From: Bacteroidota bacterium
GTDB lineage: Bacteria > Bacteroidota > Bacteroidia > Chitinophagales > Saprospiraceae
Direction: 5' to 3'
Assembly (NCBI GenBank): GCA_018222965.1
Contig: JAAEZH010000004.1
Location: 62,001-126,000, forward strand
Length of the DNA stretch: 64,000 nucleotides
Shown here: piece by piece, positions 43,647 through 51,221 of the stretch
Layout of the letters: the number at the start of each line of letters is the position of its first letter
Position numbering within the stretch: position 1 is the stretch's first letter
The notes under the pieces: generated by a model
What the model saw: only the letters and a program-made list of their open reading frames with translations
What the model was told of the DNA's origin: nothing
Database searches by the model: none
Program-made: the position numbers and the translations under genes

Positions 43647-45773
43647 ATGGCAAAAAAGAAAAGCAACAGGAAACAGAAAAGTAAATCGGTAAAAGCAAGT
43701 CTGAAAATTCAACAGCCCCAAGGCTGGTTGGGCAATCGGAAATTGCAGGCGGGCTTGCTTTTTTGTCTGGGCTTTTTGCTTTATGCCAATTCCCTGTCGA
43801 ATGGTTTTGCTTCTGATGATGCGATCGTCATTACGCAAAATGCATTTACAAAACAGGGCCTGGAAGGATTTGATGAGATCCTGAAGTACGATACCTTCCG
43901 TGGTTTTTTTAATAAGGAGGATAAAGACAAACTGGTTGTGGGCGGACGGTATCGTCCGCTTACGCTATTGATGTTTGCGACCGAGTATGAGCTCTTTGGA
44001 GAAAACCCGCTGGTTGGGCATTTGATCAACTGCCTGCTTTATGCACTTACCGCCGTTCTGTTTTATTTCTTTTTATTTCGAATGCTGCATCCCAAAAAGG
44101 GAGCCCATTTTGCGACCTGGGTAGCTCTTGCTGCCAGCCTGATTTTTGTGGCCCATCCGCTTCATACAGAGGCTGTGGCCAACATCAAAGGCCGGGATGA
44201 GATTATGGCATTCCTTGGAGGTGTTGCTGCTTTGTGGGCCTTACTTAAAGCCTGGGATTCTGAGTCAAAAGGCTTGTGGTATGGAGCTTCTGCTGTATTT
44301 CTATTGCTGGGTCTCTTCTCGAAAGAGCACATCATAACCTTGCTGGCTGTCGGGCCTTTAATGCTCTATTATTTTCGCGATGCAAAACCGGGTGTGGCAC
44401 TTGTGCGCAGCTGGCCGATATGGGCGGCAAGCCTGGTGTTTTTGGTCATTCGCGGGCAGGTTCTGGGATGGAGCCTGGGCGATCCCGGTGGGGAGTTGAT
44501 GAATAACCCCTTTCTGGTTTTGGAGGGTGGACAGTATGTTTCTATGCCTTTCGGCGAAAAGTATGCTACCATCCTTTATACCCTGGGTAAGTATTTACAG
44601 CTGTTGGTTTTTCCCTGGCCGCTGACACATGATTATTATCCGCGGCACATCGAAGTAATGAGCTTTGGGGACCCGTTAGTGCTCCTGAGTTTGTTGTTGC
44701 ATTTGGCCCTGGTTGCGGGAGCCATCTACAGCCTGCGCAAAAAGCAGGTATGGGGTTTTGGTATCTGGTTTTATCTGGCCACCTTATCCATCGTTTCAAA
44801 TATCGTTTTTCCGGTTGGCACCAATATGTCTGAACGATTTTTATACCTGCCTTCCGCCGGATTTTGCCTGAGTATCGCAGCGGTCCTGCACCACTATCTG
44901 CTTTCGCGGAAAGCGAAAGAAAAAGAAACAAAAGCACGGCAAAGTGCATTGATCCCCGTACTTGTTATTACAGCTGTTTTTGGCCTGCTCACTATTATTC
45001 GAAATCCCGTTTGGAAAGATGATTATACGCTATTCACAACAGATGTCAGGGTTTCGGAGAATAGTGCCAAATTGCAAAACTCGGTAGGCGGACAAATTAT
45101 TGAACGGGCAAAAGATCTGGAGGATGAAGCCCTTCGGCTAAAGCAATTAGAAGAAGCAATCAGCCATCTCCAAGAAGCACTCGAAATACATCCCTATTAT
45201 AAATTTCCCTACCATTTAATGGGGAATGCAAATATTTATATGGGGAATAATCAGAAGGCTTTGGAGCATTACGATAAAGCCATTGCACTGGATCCTAATT
45301 TCATTGAAGCGATAAATAATAAAGGGGTTGCTTTTTTGAATTTAAATCAATTTGATCAGGCCTTCAATCAATTTGATGCGGCACTGGCTTTAGATCCGAA
45401 TTATTCGGAAGCCAAACGCTATCGAGCCATCGCCAGTCGGGAAGCCGGCCAATTTTATGGTGAAAAGCGAAACGATATTGCCACAGCTTTACGTTACTTA
45501 TTAGAGGCAGAGCAACAAATGCCAAATGATTTTGAAACGCTTCGCTTATTGGGAGTGGCTTATGGTACGCAAAGAAACACCCCAAAGGCGATAGCTTATT
45601 TTGAAAAAGCACTTCCTGTGGCTGCTTCCAACAAAGACAAAGCTGCGATACTACTGAACCTGGGCACTGCTTATTATGCAACGGATGAGGCGAAAGCCAA
45701 TGCGTATTACAAGCGTGCACAGGAACTGGACCCAAGCATTTTACAACGACAACAAGCTACACCCGGACAATGA
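43647..45773 (+). CDS. TMTC-like multi-pass membrane protein with TPR repeats (GT-C-like)
   Basis: Protein of 708 residues. After a basic start, about ten membrane helices (35-430) follow the layout of TMTC/DUF1736 GT-C glycosyltransferases: the first lumenal loop has SDDAIVITQN (acidic pair), then VGGRYRPLTLLMFATEYELFG, ASLIFVAHPLHTEAVANIKGRDE and the conserved SNIVFPVGTNMSERFLYLPS. From about 510 on there are TPRs (YHLMGNANIYMGNNQKALEHYDKAIALDPN and two more). In eukaryotes TMTCs are O-mannosyltransferases. A protein-glycosylation role in Bacteroidota is inferred. The stop overlaps the ATG of the glycosidase-like gene by 4 bp. Confidence 0.88.
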   Translation: MAKKKSNRKQKSKSVKASLKIQQPQGWLGNRKLQAGLLFCLGFLLYANSLSNGFASDDAIVITQNAFTKQGLEGFDEILKYDTFRGFFNKEDKDKLVVGGRYRPLTLLMFATEYELFGENPLVGHLINCLLYALTAVLFYFFLFRMLHPKKGAHFATWVALAASLIFVAHPLHTEAVANIKGRDEIMAFLGGVAALWALLKAWDSESKGLWYGASAVFLLLGLFSKEHIITLLAVGPLMLYYFRDAKPGVALVRSWPIWAASLVFLVIRGQVLGWSLGDPGGELMNNPFLVLEGGQYVSMPFGEKYATILYTLGKYLQLLVFPWPLTHDYYPRHIEVMSFGDPLVLLSLLLHLALVAGAIYSLRKKQVWGFGIWFYLATLSIVSNIVFPVGTNMSERFLYLPSAGFCLSIAAVLHHYLLSRKAKEKETKARQSALIPVLVITAVFGLLTIIRNPVWKDDYTLFTTDVRVSENSAKLQNSVGGQIIERAKDLEDEALRLKQLEEAISHLQEALEIHPYYKFPYHLMGNANIYMGNNQKALEHYDKAIALDPNFIEAINNKGVAFLNLNQFDQAFNQFDAALALDPNYSEAKRYRAIASREAGQFYGEKRNDIATALRYLLEAEQQMPNDFETLRLLGVAYGTQRNTPKAIAYFEKALPVAASNKDKAAILLNLGTAYYATDEAKANAYYKRAQELDPSILQRQQATPGQ

Positions 45774-48721
45774 CCAAAAATTTTAAACTTCTCGGAGGTA
45801 TTCTTATCCTTTTTTTCGGACTCTTTGTGTTGCCTGCCTTTTTTTGGCAGCCATTACCCGGTGAGTCTACAGTCGATCCGGGAAGTATTTGGGTGGACTC
45901 TGTCTATGATTCTATGACGGATGCCGAGCGGGTTGGCCAGCTTTTTATGGTCAGGGCACATTCGGATAAGGGGCCGGAACATGCCAGGCAGCTTGAAAAA
46001 CTTATTCGTACTTACCATCTTGGCGGCCTCTGCTTTTTTCAGGGAACACCCGAGAAGCAGGCAGAAATGACCAACCACTTTCAGTTGATCTCCAAAACAC
46101 CTTTGCTTATTTCAATGGATGCGGAGTGGGGGCTTGAGATGCGTTTTAAGCAAGACGCGATGGGCTATCCGAAGCAATTGACGCTTGGGGCCATTCGCGA
46201 CAATCGATTGATTTATGATATGGGGGCTGAGTTGGCCCGCCAATGCCGCCGCCTGGGCGTGCACATCAATTTTGCACCAGTAGCAGACGTAAATAACAAT
46301 CCGAATAATCCGGTGATCAATTATCGGTCATTCGGCGAAGACCGGATAAATGTGGCCGCCAAGTCCTATATGTATATGCTGGGAATGCAGGACCACGGCT
46401 TGATTGCCTGTGCGAAACACTTCCCCGGCCATGGCGATACCGATGTAGATTCGCATCTGGATCTGCCGGTCCTAACCCATCCGCGGCAGCGACTGGATAG
46501 TATTGAGCTGTTTCCTTTTGCGGTTTTGGCCGAGCAGGGAATCGGAAGCATGATGATTGCGCATCTGGCGGTTCCTTCGATAGATTCCACCTTCAATTTA
46601 CCAACCTCGCTTTCAAAGCCTGCTATTGATGGGATCTTGCGGGAGGAAATGAATTATGAGGGCGTGGTGATTACCGACGGGCTGGGTATGAAGGGCGTGA
46701 CCAAGCACCACGACCCGGGTGCGCTTGAAGTGGAAGCCATCAAAGCGGGCAATGACATTCTATTGCTTCCCGCAGATGTTCCGGCTGCTGCTTTGAAGTT
46801 GTTGGAGTTTATGAATAGCGATTCCACCGGGCGTCAACGCATCGAAGAAAGCGTGAAGCGAATTTTGCGGATGAAGTATGAATTGGGGCTGACAGATACG
46901 CCGCAAGTTGTTGAAGAAGGTATTCGTTCAGATATAAATTCTCCGGAAGCTTATGCCTTGCGGCGAAAGTTGATCCGCAATGCATTAACCCTGGTGCGTA
47001 ATGGAAACGACTTGCTTCCTGTACAACAATTGGATACCCTTGATATGGCCAGCCTGAGTATTGGCGCAAATAAGGAAACGCACTTTCAGGCTCAACTTCG
47101 GCGCTATGCTCGCATGGATCATTTGCAGGCCGATAAATCGCTGGGAGTAGACCGTCGTCGGGAGTTATTAAAAATACTGAGTACAAAGGATGTTGTTTTT
47201 GTCAGCCTGCACGATCTGAGCAGTTATGCCAGCAAAGAATTTGGCATCAGTAAAAGCGCGCGTGCCTTTATTGAAGATCTGAATAAACGTACCCGCGTGG
47301 TTCTGGTCCATTTTGGCAATCCTTACGCCCTGCGCTATTTTGATGAGGTTGATGTTGTTCTTCAGGCCTATGAAGAAGGTGCTGATTTTCAGGAGATAGC
47401 GGCGCAAGCCATTTTTGGAGCCATGCCGCTCCGTGGAACCTTGCCTGTTACCGCTTCCGCGAAAGCGAAGTTTGGCCAGGGCCTTCGCACGGCAGATCTG
47501 TATCGGCTGGGCTACGCACTTCCTGAAGAAGTCGGGATGTCTTCGCGTGTTTTAAAGAAAATAGATACCATCGCCTGGAATGCCATCGACAGTGGCGCAA
47601 CACCCGGCTGTGTGGTGCTGGCAGTAAAAGATGGGCAGGTAGTATTTGAAAAGGCTTATGGGTACCACACCTATTCTAAAAGCCGCCGCACCCGAACGGA
47701 GGATCTCTACGATCTGGCTTCGGTGACAAAGATTGCAGCTACTACCGTTTCGGTAATGAAATTACATGAGCAGCAAAAGATTGGCGTTTTTGAGCCATTG
47801 AGTTGGTATCTGACGGAACTGGATTCGACCAATAAAAAGGATATAACCATTGAGCGGGTTATGGCTCATCGTGGCGGCCTGATTGCCTGGATTCCCTTTT
47901 ATGAACAAACTGTTACACGCAGGGGGTATCCGAGTAAATCGTTTTATCAGGGGAGTCCGAGCAAGAGCTTCAATGTCGAAGTGGCGGAAAACCTGTTTAT
48001 GCAATATGCATTTCGGGATAGTATTTATTCGCAGATATACAATTCCAGATTGACCACCAAAAAAGGGTATTGGTACAGTGATTTGGGTTTTTATATGTTG
48101 GCCCAATTGGTCGAGGAAGTATCTCAACAGTCGATTGACCGCTACGTACAGGAAACGTTCTACCGACCTCTGGGAATGCAGTCAATGACTTACAATCCAT
48201 TGCAGAAGTTTTCCAAAAGTATGATTGTTCCGACGGAGGAGGATAATTACTTCCGACGCCGGCGCGTACACGGGCATGTGCACGATATGGGAGCAGCCAT
48301 GCTGGGAGGCGTGAGCGGCCATGCCGGGTTGTTTTCCAGCGCAAATGATGTCGCTATATTGATGCAGATGTTGTTGAATAAAGGCTATTACGGAGGCGAA
48401 TTTATGCTTAGCCCGGAGGTGGTTAGTTTATTTACTTCGCGCTGCAGCGATTGCACCCGCCGGGGCATCGGATTTGACATGCGTCAGCTCGACTCCAACC
48501 AAAGCCTGAATATGTCCCATTTGGCCTCTGATCAAACCTTCGGTCATTTAGGCTTTACGGGCACGGCTGTTTGGGCTGATCCGGGAGAAAATCTTATTTA
48601 TATTTTCCTTTCTAATCGCACCTACCCAAGTATGAATAATCCCAAGTTGAATCGGATGGATATTCGTCCGAGGATACAAACGGTTTTATATCAGGCGATA
48701 GAGGAAAAGAGCAAGAGTTGA
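45770..48721 (+). CDS. Glycoside hydrolase family 3 (NagZ-like) fused to a beta-lactamase-type serine hydrolase
   Basis: Protein of 983 residues. An N-terminal membrane anchor or signal (5-25) is followed by a GH3 barrel (about 50-390) with the NagZ signature KHFPGHGDTDVDSHLDLPVL and the nucleophile loop VITDGLGMKGV. A GH3 C-terminal alpha/beta domain (400-580) follows, then a class-C beta-lactamase/penicillin-binding-like domain (590-975) with SVTK (Ser-x-x-Lys), YSDLGF (Tyr-x-Asp instead of Tyr-x-Asn) and HLGFTGTAVWAD. NagZ-type enzymes cleave N-acetylglucosamine from peptidoglycan fragments and the second domain is likely a peptidase or esterase, so a wall-recycling role is plausible. The fusion is known in Bacteroidota. 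Overlaps the TMTC-like gene by 4 bp (ATGA). Confidence 0.92.
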   Translation: MTKNFKLLGGILILFFGLFVLPAFFWQPLPGESTVDPGSIWVDSVYDSMTDAERVGQLFMVRAHSDKGPEHARQLEKLIRTYHLGGLCFFQGTPEKQAEMTNHFQLISKTPLLISMDAEWGLEMRFKQDAMGYPKQLTLGAIRDNRLIYDMGAELARQCRRLGVHINFAPVADVNNNPNNPVINYRSFGEDRINVAAKSYMYMLGMQDHGLIACAKHFPGHGDTDVDSHLDLPVLTHPRQRLDSIELFPFAVLAEQGIGSMMIAHLAVPSIDSTFNLPTSLSKPAIDGILREEMNYEGVVITDGLGMKGVTKHHDPGALEVEAIKAGNDILLLPADVPAAALKLLEFMNSDSTGRQRIEESVKRILRMKYELGLTDTPQVVEEGIRSDINSPEAYALRRKLIRNALTLVRNGNDLLPVQQLDTLDMASLSIGANKETHFQAQLRRYARMDHLQADKSLGVDRRRELLKILSTKDVVFVSLHDLSSYASKEFGISKSARAFIEDLNKRTRVVLVHFGNPYALRYFDEVDVVLQAYEEGADFQEIAAQAIFGAMPLRGTLPVTASAKAKFGQGLRTADLYRLGYALPEEVGMSSRVLKKIDTIAWNAIDSGATPGCVVLAVKDGQVVFEKAYGYHTYSKSRRTRTEDLYDLASVTKIAATTVSVMKLHEQQKIGVFEPLSWYLTELDSTNKKDITIERVMAHRGGLIAWIPFYEQTVTRRGYPSKSFYQGSPSKSFNVEVAENLFMQYAFRDSIYSQIYNSRLTTKKGYWYSDLGFYMLAQLVEEVSQQSIDRYVQETFYRPLGMQSMTYNPLQKFSKSMIVPTEEDNYFRRRRVHGHVHDMGAAMLGGVSGHAGLFSSANDVAILMQMLLNKGYYGGEFMLSPEVVSLFTSRCSDCTRRGIGFDMRQLDSNQSLNMSHLASDQTFGHLGFTGTAVWADPGENLIYIFLSNRTYPSMNNPKLNRMDIRPRIQTVLYQAIEEKSKS

Positions 48722-48747
48722 TATTTATCTCCTCAGATAATAGCAAG

Positions 48748-48936
48748 ATGAGCACAAGGATTTTAGTCATTTGCTGCCTTGTTTTTTGCTTCTTTTTGGG
48801 AAGCATAAGCAATATTGAGGCACCCTCTTTCAAGTATAAGAAGAAACTCGAGAAGCATGTATTCAAAGAAGCAAATGGAAGGCTCAACTACGACCTGCAG
48901 TTTGACGAAAGCGACCAGTTTATGAAATCCCGCTGA
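48748..48936 (+). CDS. Small exported peptide, unknown
   Basis: ORF of 62 residues from ATG 48748: MSTRILVICCLVFCFFLGSISN signals export, followed by a 37-residue charged part (SFKYKKKLEKHVFKEANGRLNYDLQFDESDQFMKSR-like, with Lys/Glu/Asp). It begins 27 bp after the glycosidase-fusion stop on the same strand, so it may be the last gene of that operon. No family recognised. I call it with moderate trust because of its length. Confidence 0.5.
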   Translation: MSTRILVICCLVFCFFLGSISNIEAPSFKYKKKLEKHVFKEANGRLNYDLQFDESDQFMKSR

Positions 48937-48941
48937 TTGTA

Positions 48942-49646
48942 TTAGTTGATGCCCCCTGAGCCGGTGCCAACACCTCTCAGTCCGCCGAAATAGTACCGGA
49001 TACCAATTGAAAAATCAAAAGCATGCGTAATTGTTTTGGATTCCCGCACTTCATTTTCTAATTGAATTTCACTTTTACTTTGGGCATAATTATATCGGAA
49101 AATTGTTTCGAGTGCCATGCCGTTTTGAGCAAAAATGGTGTAGCCAGGACCAATACCAAGTGTAGTCAGACTGTTGTCGACTTCAAAAATTTCTTCGCCC
49201 GACCGAATGGAATTGTCTGAGCTTCCGAAGCCAAATGTACTAGACAGAAAGAAAGACTGATTGTGTCTAATGGGGAGGTAAATCCGAGCGAAGGGACCGA
49301 AGAGAACATCCAAATTAGAACTCTCTACGGTTGTGGTGTTGGGGTCATTGATATTGATTGGTGCTTCTGTTTCATTTGATATGAGTTCCATTCCCAGTCC
49401 GAGAGCGAAATTATTGGTTAGGAAGTAGCCAATTCCGGGATTTAGGTTTAACTGGTAGGCCGTTCCGCCATCCAGGTTTGTACCGACTGAATTAATGTCT
49501 ACGGTTGAGGTAGCAGTGGAAAATCCAAAGCCTGAACCAATGAAGAAATTTCTGCCCGCGGAATAATCATAACTTTGCATTTGGGCAGAAGCAAAGGAGA
49601 AACAAAGGAAGCTAAGAAAGGCGGTTAATGCAACAAGCTTTTTCAT
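48942..49646 (-). CDS. Outer-membrane beta-barrel protein (OmpW/OprF-like)
   Basis: Protein of 234 residues. Signal peptide (MKKLVALTAFLSFLCFSFASAQ) then alternating strands of a small barrel: NFFIGSGFGFSTAT, YQLNLNPGIGYFLTNNFALGLGMEL, FFLSSTFGFGSS and ITHAFDFSIGIRYYFGG, ending in a Gly/Ser-rich tail. Typical of the 'outer membrane beta-barrel' family in this phylum. It probably lies in the outer membrane with short loops. Function unknown. Single gene. Confidence 0.85.
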   Translation of the reverse strand: MKKLVALTAFLSFLCFSFASAQMQSYDYSAGRNFFIGSGFGFSTATSTVDINSVGTNLDGGTAYQLNLNPGIGYFLTNNFALGLGMELISNETEAPININDPNTTTVESSNLDVLFGPFARIYLPIRHNQSFFLSSTFGFGSSDNSIRSGEEIFEVDNSLTTLGIGPGYTIFAQNGMALETIFRYNYAQSKSEIQLENEVRESKTITHAFDFSIGIRYYFGGLRGVGTGSGGIN

Positions 49647-49767
49647 ATATGTTTTTTTAGGTTTTATTTATAGAAAGGGTATACCTGCTTTTTGTTCGGG
49701 TTTTTAATTTTGGATTGTATTTTTCGGTTTTGCCCTAACCATAGATTTTCGATATAAAAATAACCGT

Positions 49768-50253
49768 ATGACAAAATCAACAACTAAATTAAAGCCCCTT
49801 GACTGGCTGCTGGAGATTTTGGGTTTATTGGGGTTGCTTGCTCTTTGTGCGCTTGTTTTAAATAATATTGGCAGCTTACCGGATGCTATTCCCCGGCACT
49901 ACAATCTGGCCGGAGAGCCCGATCGGATGGGAAACAAAAACACATTATGGTTTCTACTGGGAATAGGCGTGTTTTTATATGCGCTGTTGCATCTCCTGGG
50001 CAGAAATCCCGGATACGTGAATCTTCCGGTAAAAGTGGTTCCAGGCGAGGAAGCAAAGTATTATGCGCTGGCAGCCCGGATGACCCGTATGTTGAAAGCC
50101 ATTGCTCTTTGTATGATGGCATATATCGCTTACGCAACCCTTCAAACTGCCAAAGGAGAAATGAATGGATTGGGAGGATATTTTAGCCCTGTTTTGGTAA
50201 TTGTTTTATTGGCTGTAGTGGGGTGGTTTTGGTATAGGGTTAAGAGCGTTTAG
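49768..50253 (+). CDS. DUF1648 family membrane protein
   Basis: Protein of 161 residues with four membrane helices (about 15-33, 62-76, 106-122, 138-155). The loop after helix 1 reads LPDAIPRHYNLAGEPDRMGNK, the DUF1648 hallmark (PxxIPxHxxxxGxPD). In SdpI-type proteins the domain is part of immunity or signalling at the membrane, but stand-alone members are uncharacterised. Single gene, divergent from the barrel protein gene. Confidence 0.88.
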   Translation: MTKSTTKLKPLDWLLEILGLLGLLALCALVLNNIGSLPDAIPRHYNLAGEPDRMGNKNTLWFLLGIGVFLYALLHLLGRNPGYVNLPVKVVPGEEAKYYALAARMTRMLKAIALCMMAYIAYATLQTAKGEMNGLGGYFSPVLVIVLLAVVGWFWYRVKSV

Positions 50254-50274
50254 AGATGAGAGGGTATTTTTAGT

Positions 50275-51096
50275 TTAAGGTTTTGCTTTCTCCGGTAGGA
50301 CCAGAAATGGCGTTTTATTCATGTAGGCCCGACTTTTGGTAAAGCTTCTGCCGAGTAGTTTATCGAAAAAGCCCTTCTCGCGTCTGACCATACACAAGAG
50401 GTCAAACTCATTTTCCTCCATAAAAGATTTAATGCTTTCATTGACACTGTTCTTTTTGGGTATTTCCGTATAGACGGCATCAATGTCTTTTAGGAAGCTG
50501 AGGTCTCGTTGAGTATTTGCAGTTGCGGTGTTTGTCTGTACAGACAGGATCGAGACTTCCGAGGAAAATTGGCGGGCTATTTTTTCCAGGGGAGTTAGGG
50601 TGCCGGCTGAAATATCGTTATGGTCAACCGCCAAAGCAATTTTCCTGAATGCGGAAAAACTAAAGTTAGGCGGAATAATCAGGATTGGCACCTTGCTGGT
50701 TTCCAGAGCGGTTACTGCCACACTCCCAAAAATTACTTTTCCCAGGCCTGTGGCTCCTTTGCTTCCCATTACAATCAAATCGATATAATTGTCGACCACT
50801 TTTTCCCGAAACAAGGTGTGCAGGCTGCATTCTTTAACGGTAGTATGGACGGTAATCTTTTGCTGTGCTATTTTTTCAGCAAACCTCAAACGAGCATATT
50901 TCATTTGCTTCTCCAGATTCTTAACGTAGGGCTGCTCGTTGGGAGGGAAGTCCCAGTTGTAGTCTACTTTTTTATGGAAGTGAAAAGCATGATACAAGAA
51001 AATTTCACTATCGAAAGCCTCCGCAATGCCAAGCGCAAAATCCATTGCGTTATCGGCAACAGGGGAAAAATCAGTAGGAACAAGAATCTTTTTCAT
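50275..51096 (-). CDS. Tandem universal stress protein
   Basis: Protein of 273 residues with two UspA domains. The first (1-145) begins MKKILVPTDFSPVADNAMDFAL and has the ATP-binding pattern VMGSKGATGLGKVIFGSVAVTAL. The second (about 155-273) has FRKIALAVDHNDISAGTLTPL but lacks a good G-2x-G-9x-G(S/T) motif, so only the first domain is likely to bind ATP. It takes part in stress survival in the cytoplasm; its partners are unknown. Transcribed alone, convergent with the DUF1648 gene. Confidence 0.92.
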   Translation of the reverse strand: MKKILVPTDFSPVADNAMDFALGIAEAFDSEIFLYHAFHFHKKVDYNWDFPPNEQPYVKNLEKQMKYARLRFAEKIAQQKITVHTTVKECSLHTLFREKVVDNYIDLIVMGSKGATGLGKVIFGSVAVTALETSKVPILIIPPNFSFSAFRKIALAVDHNDISAGTLTPLEKIARQFSSEVSILSVQTNTATANTQRDLSFLKDIDAVYTEIPKKNSVNESIKSFMEENEFDLLCMVRREKGFFDKLLGRSFTKSRAYMNKTPFLVLPEKAKP

Positions 51097-51221
51097 CCGG
51101 CAACTTAATGTAAACGTGAAGGATTTTAATGCCCAGGCTAATCAAACAATCTAATATAATGATAGTATTACTATTGTTCAAAGAAAGCTGATATTTTGCC
51201 GGCTTGTTGTGCCTGTATCTT

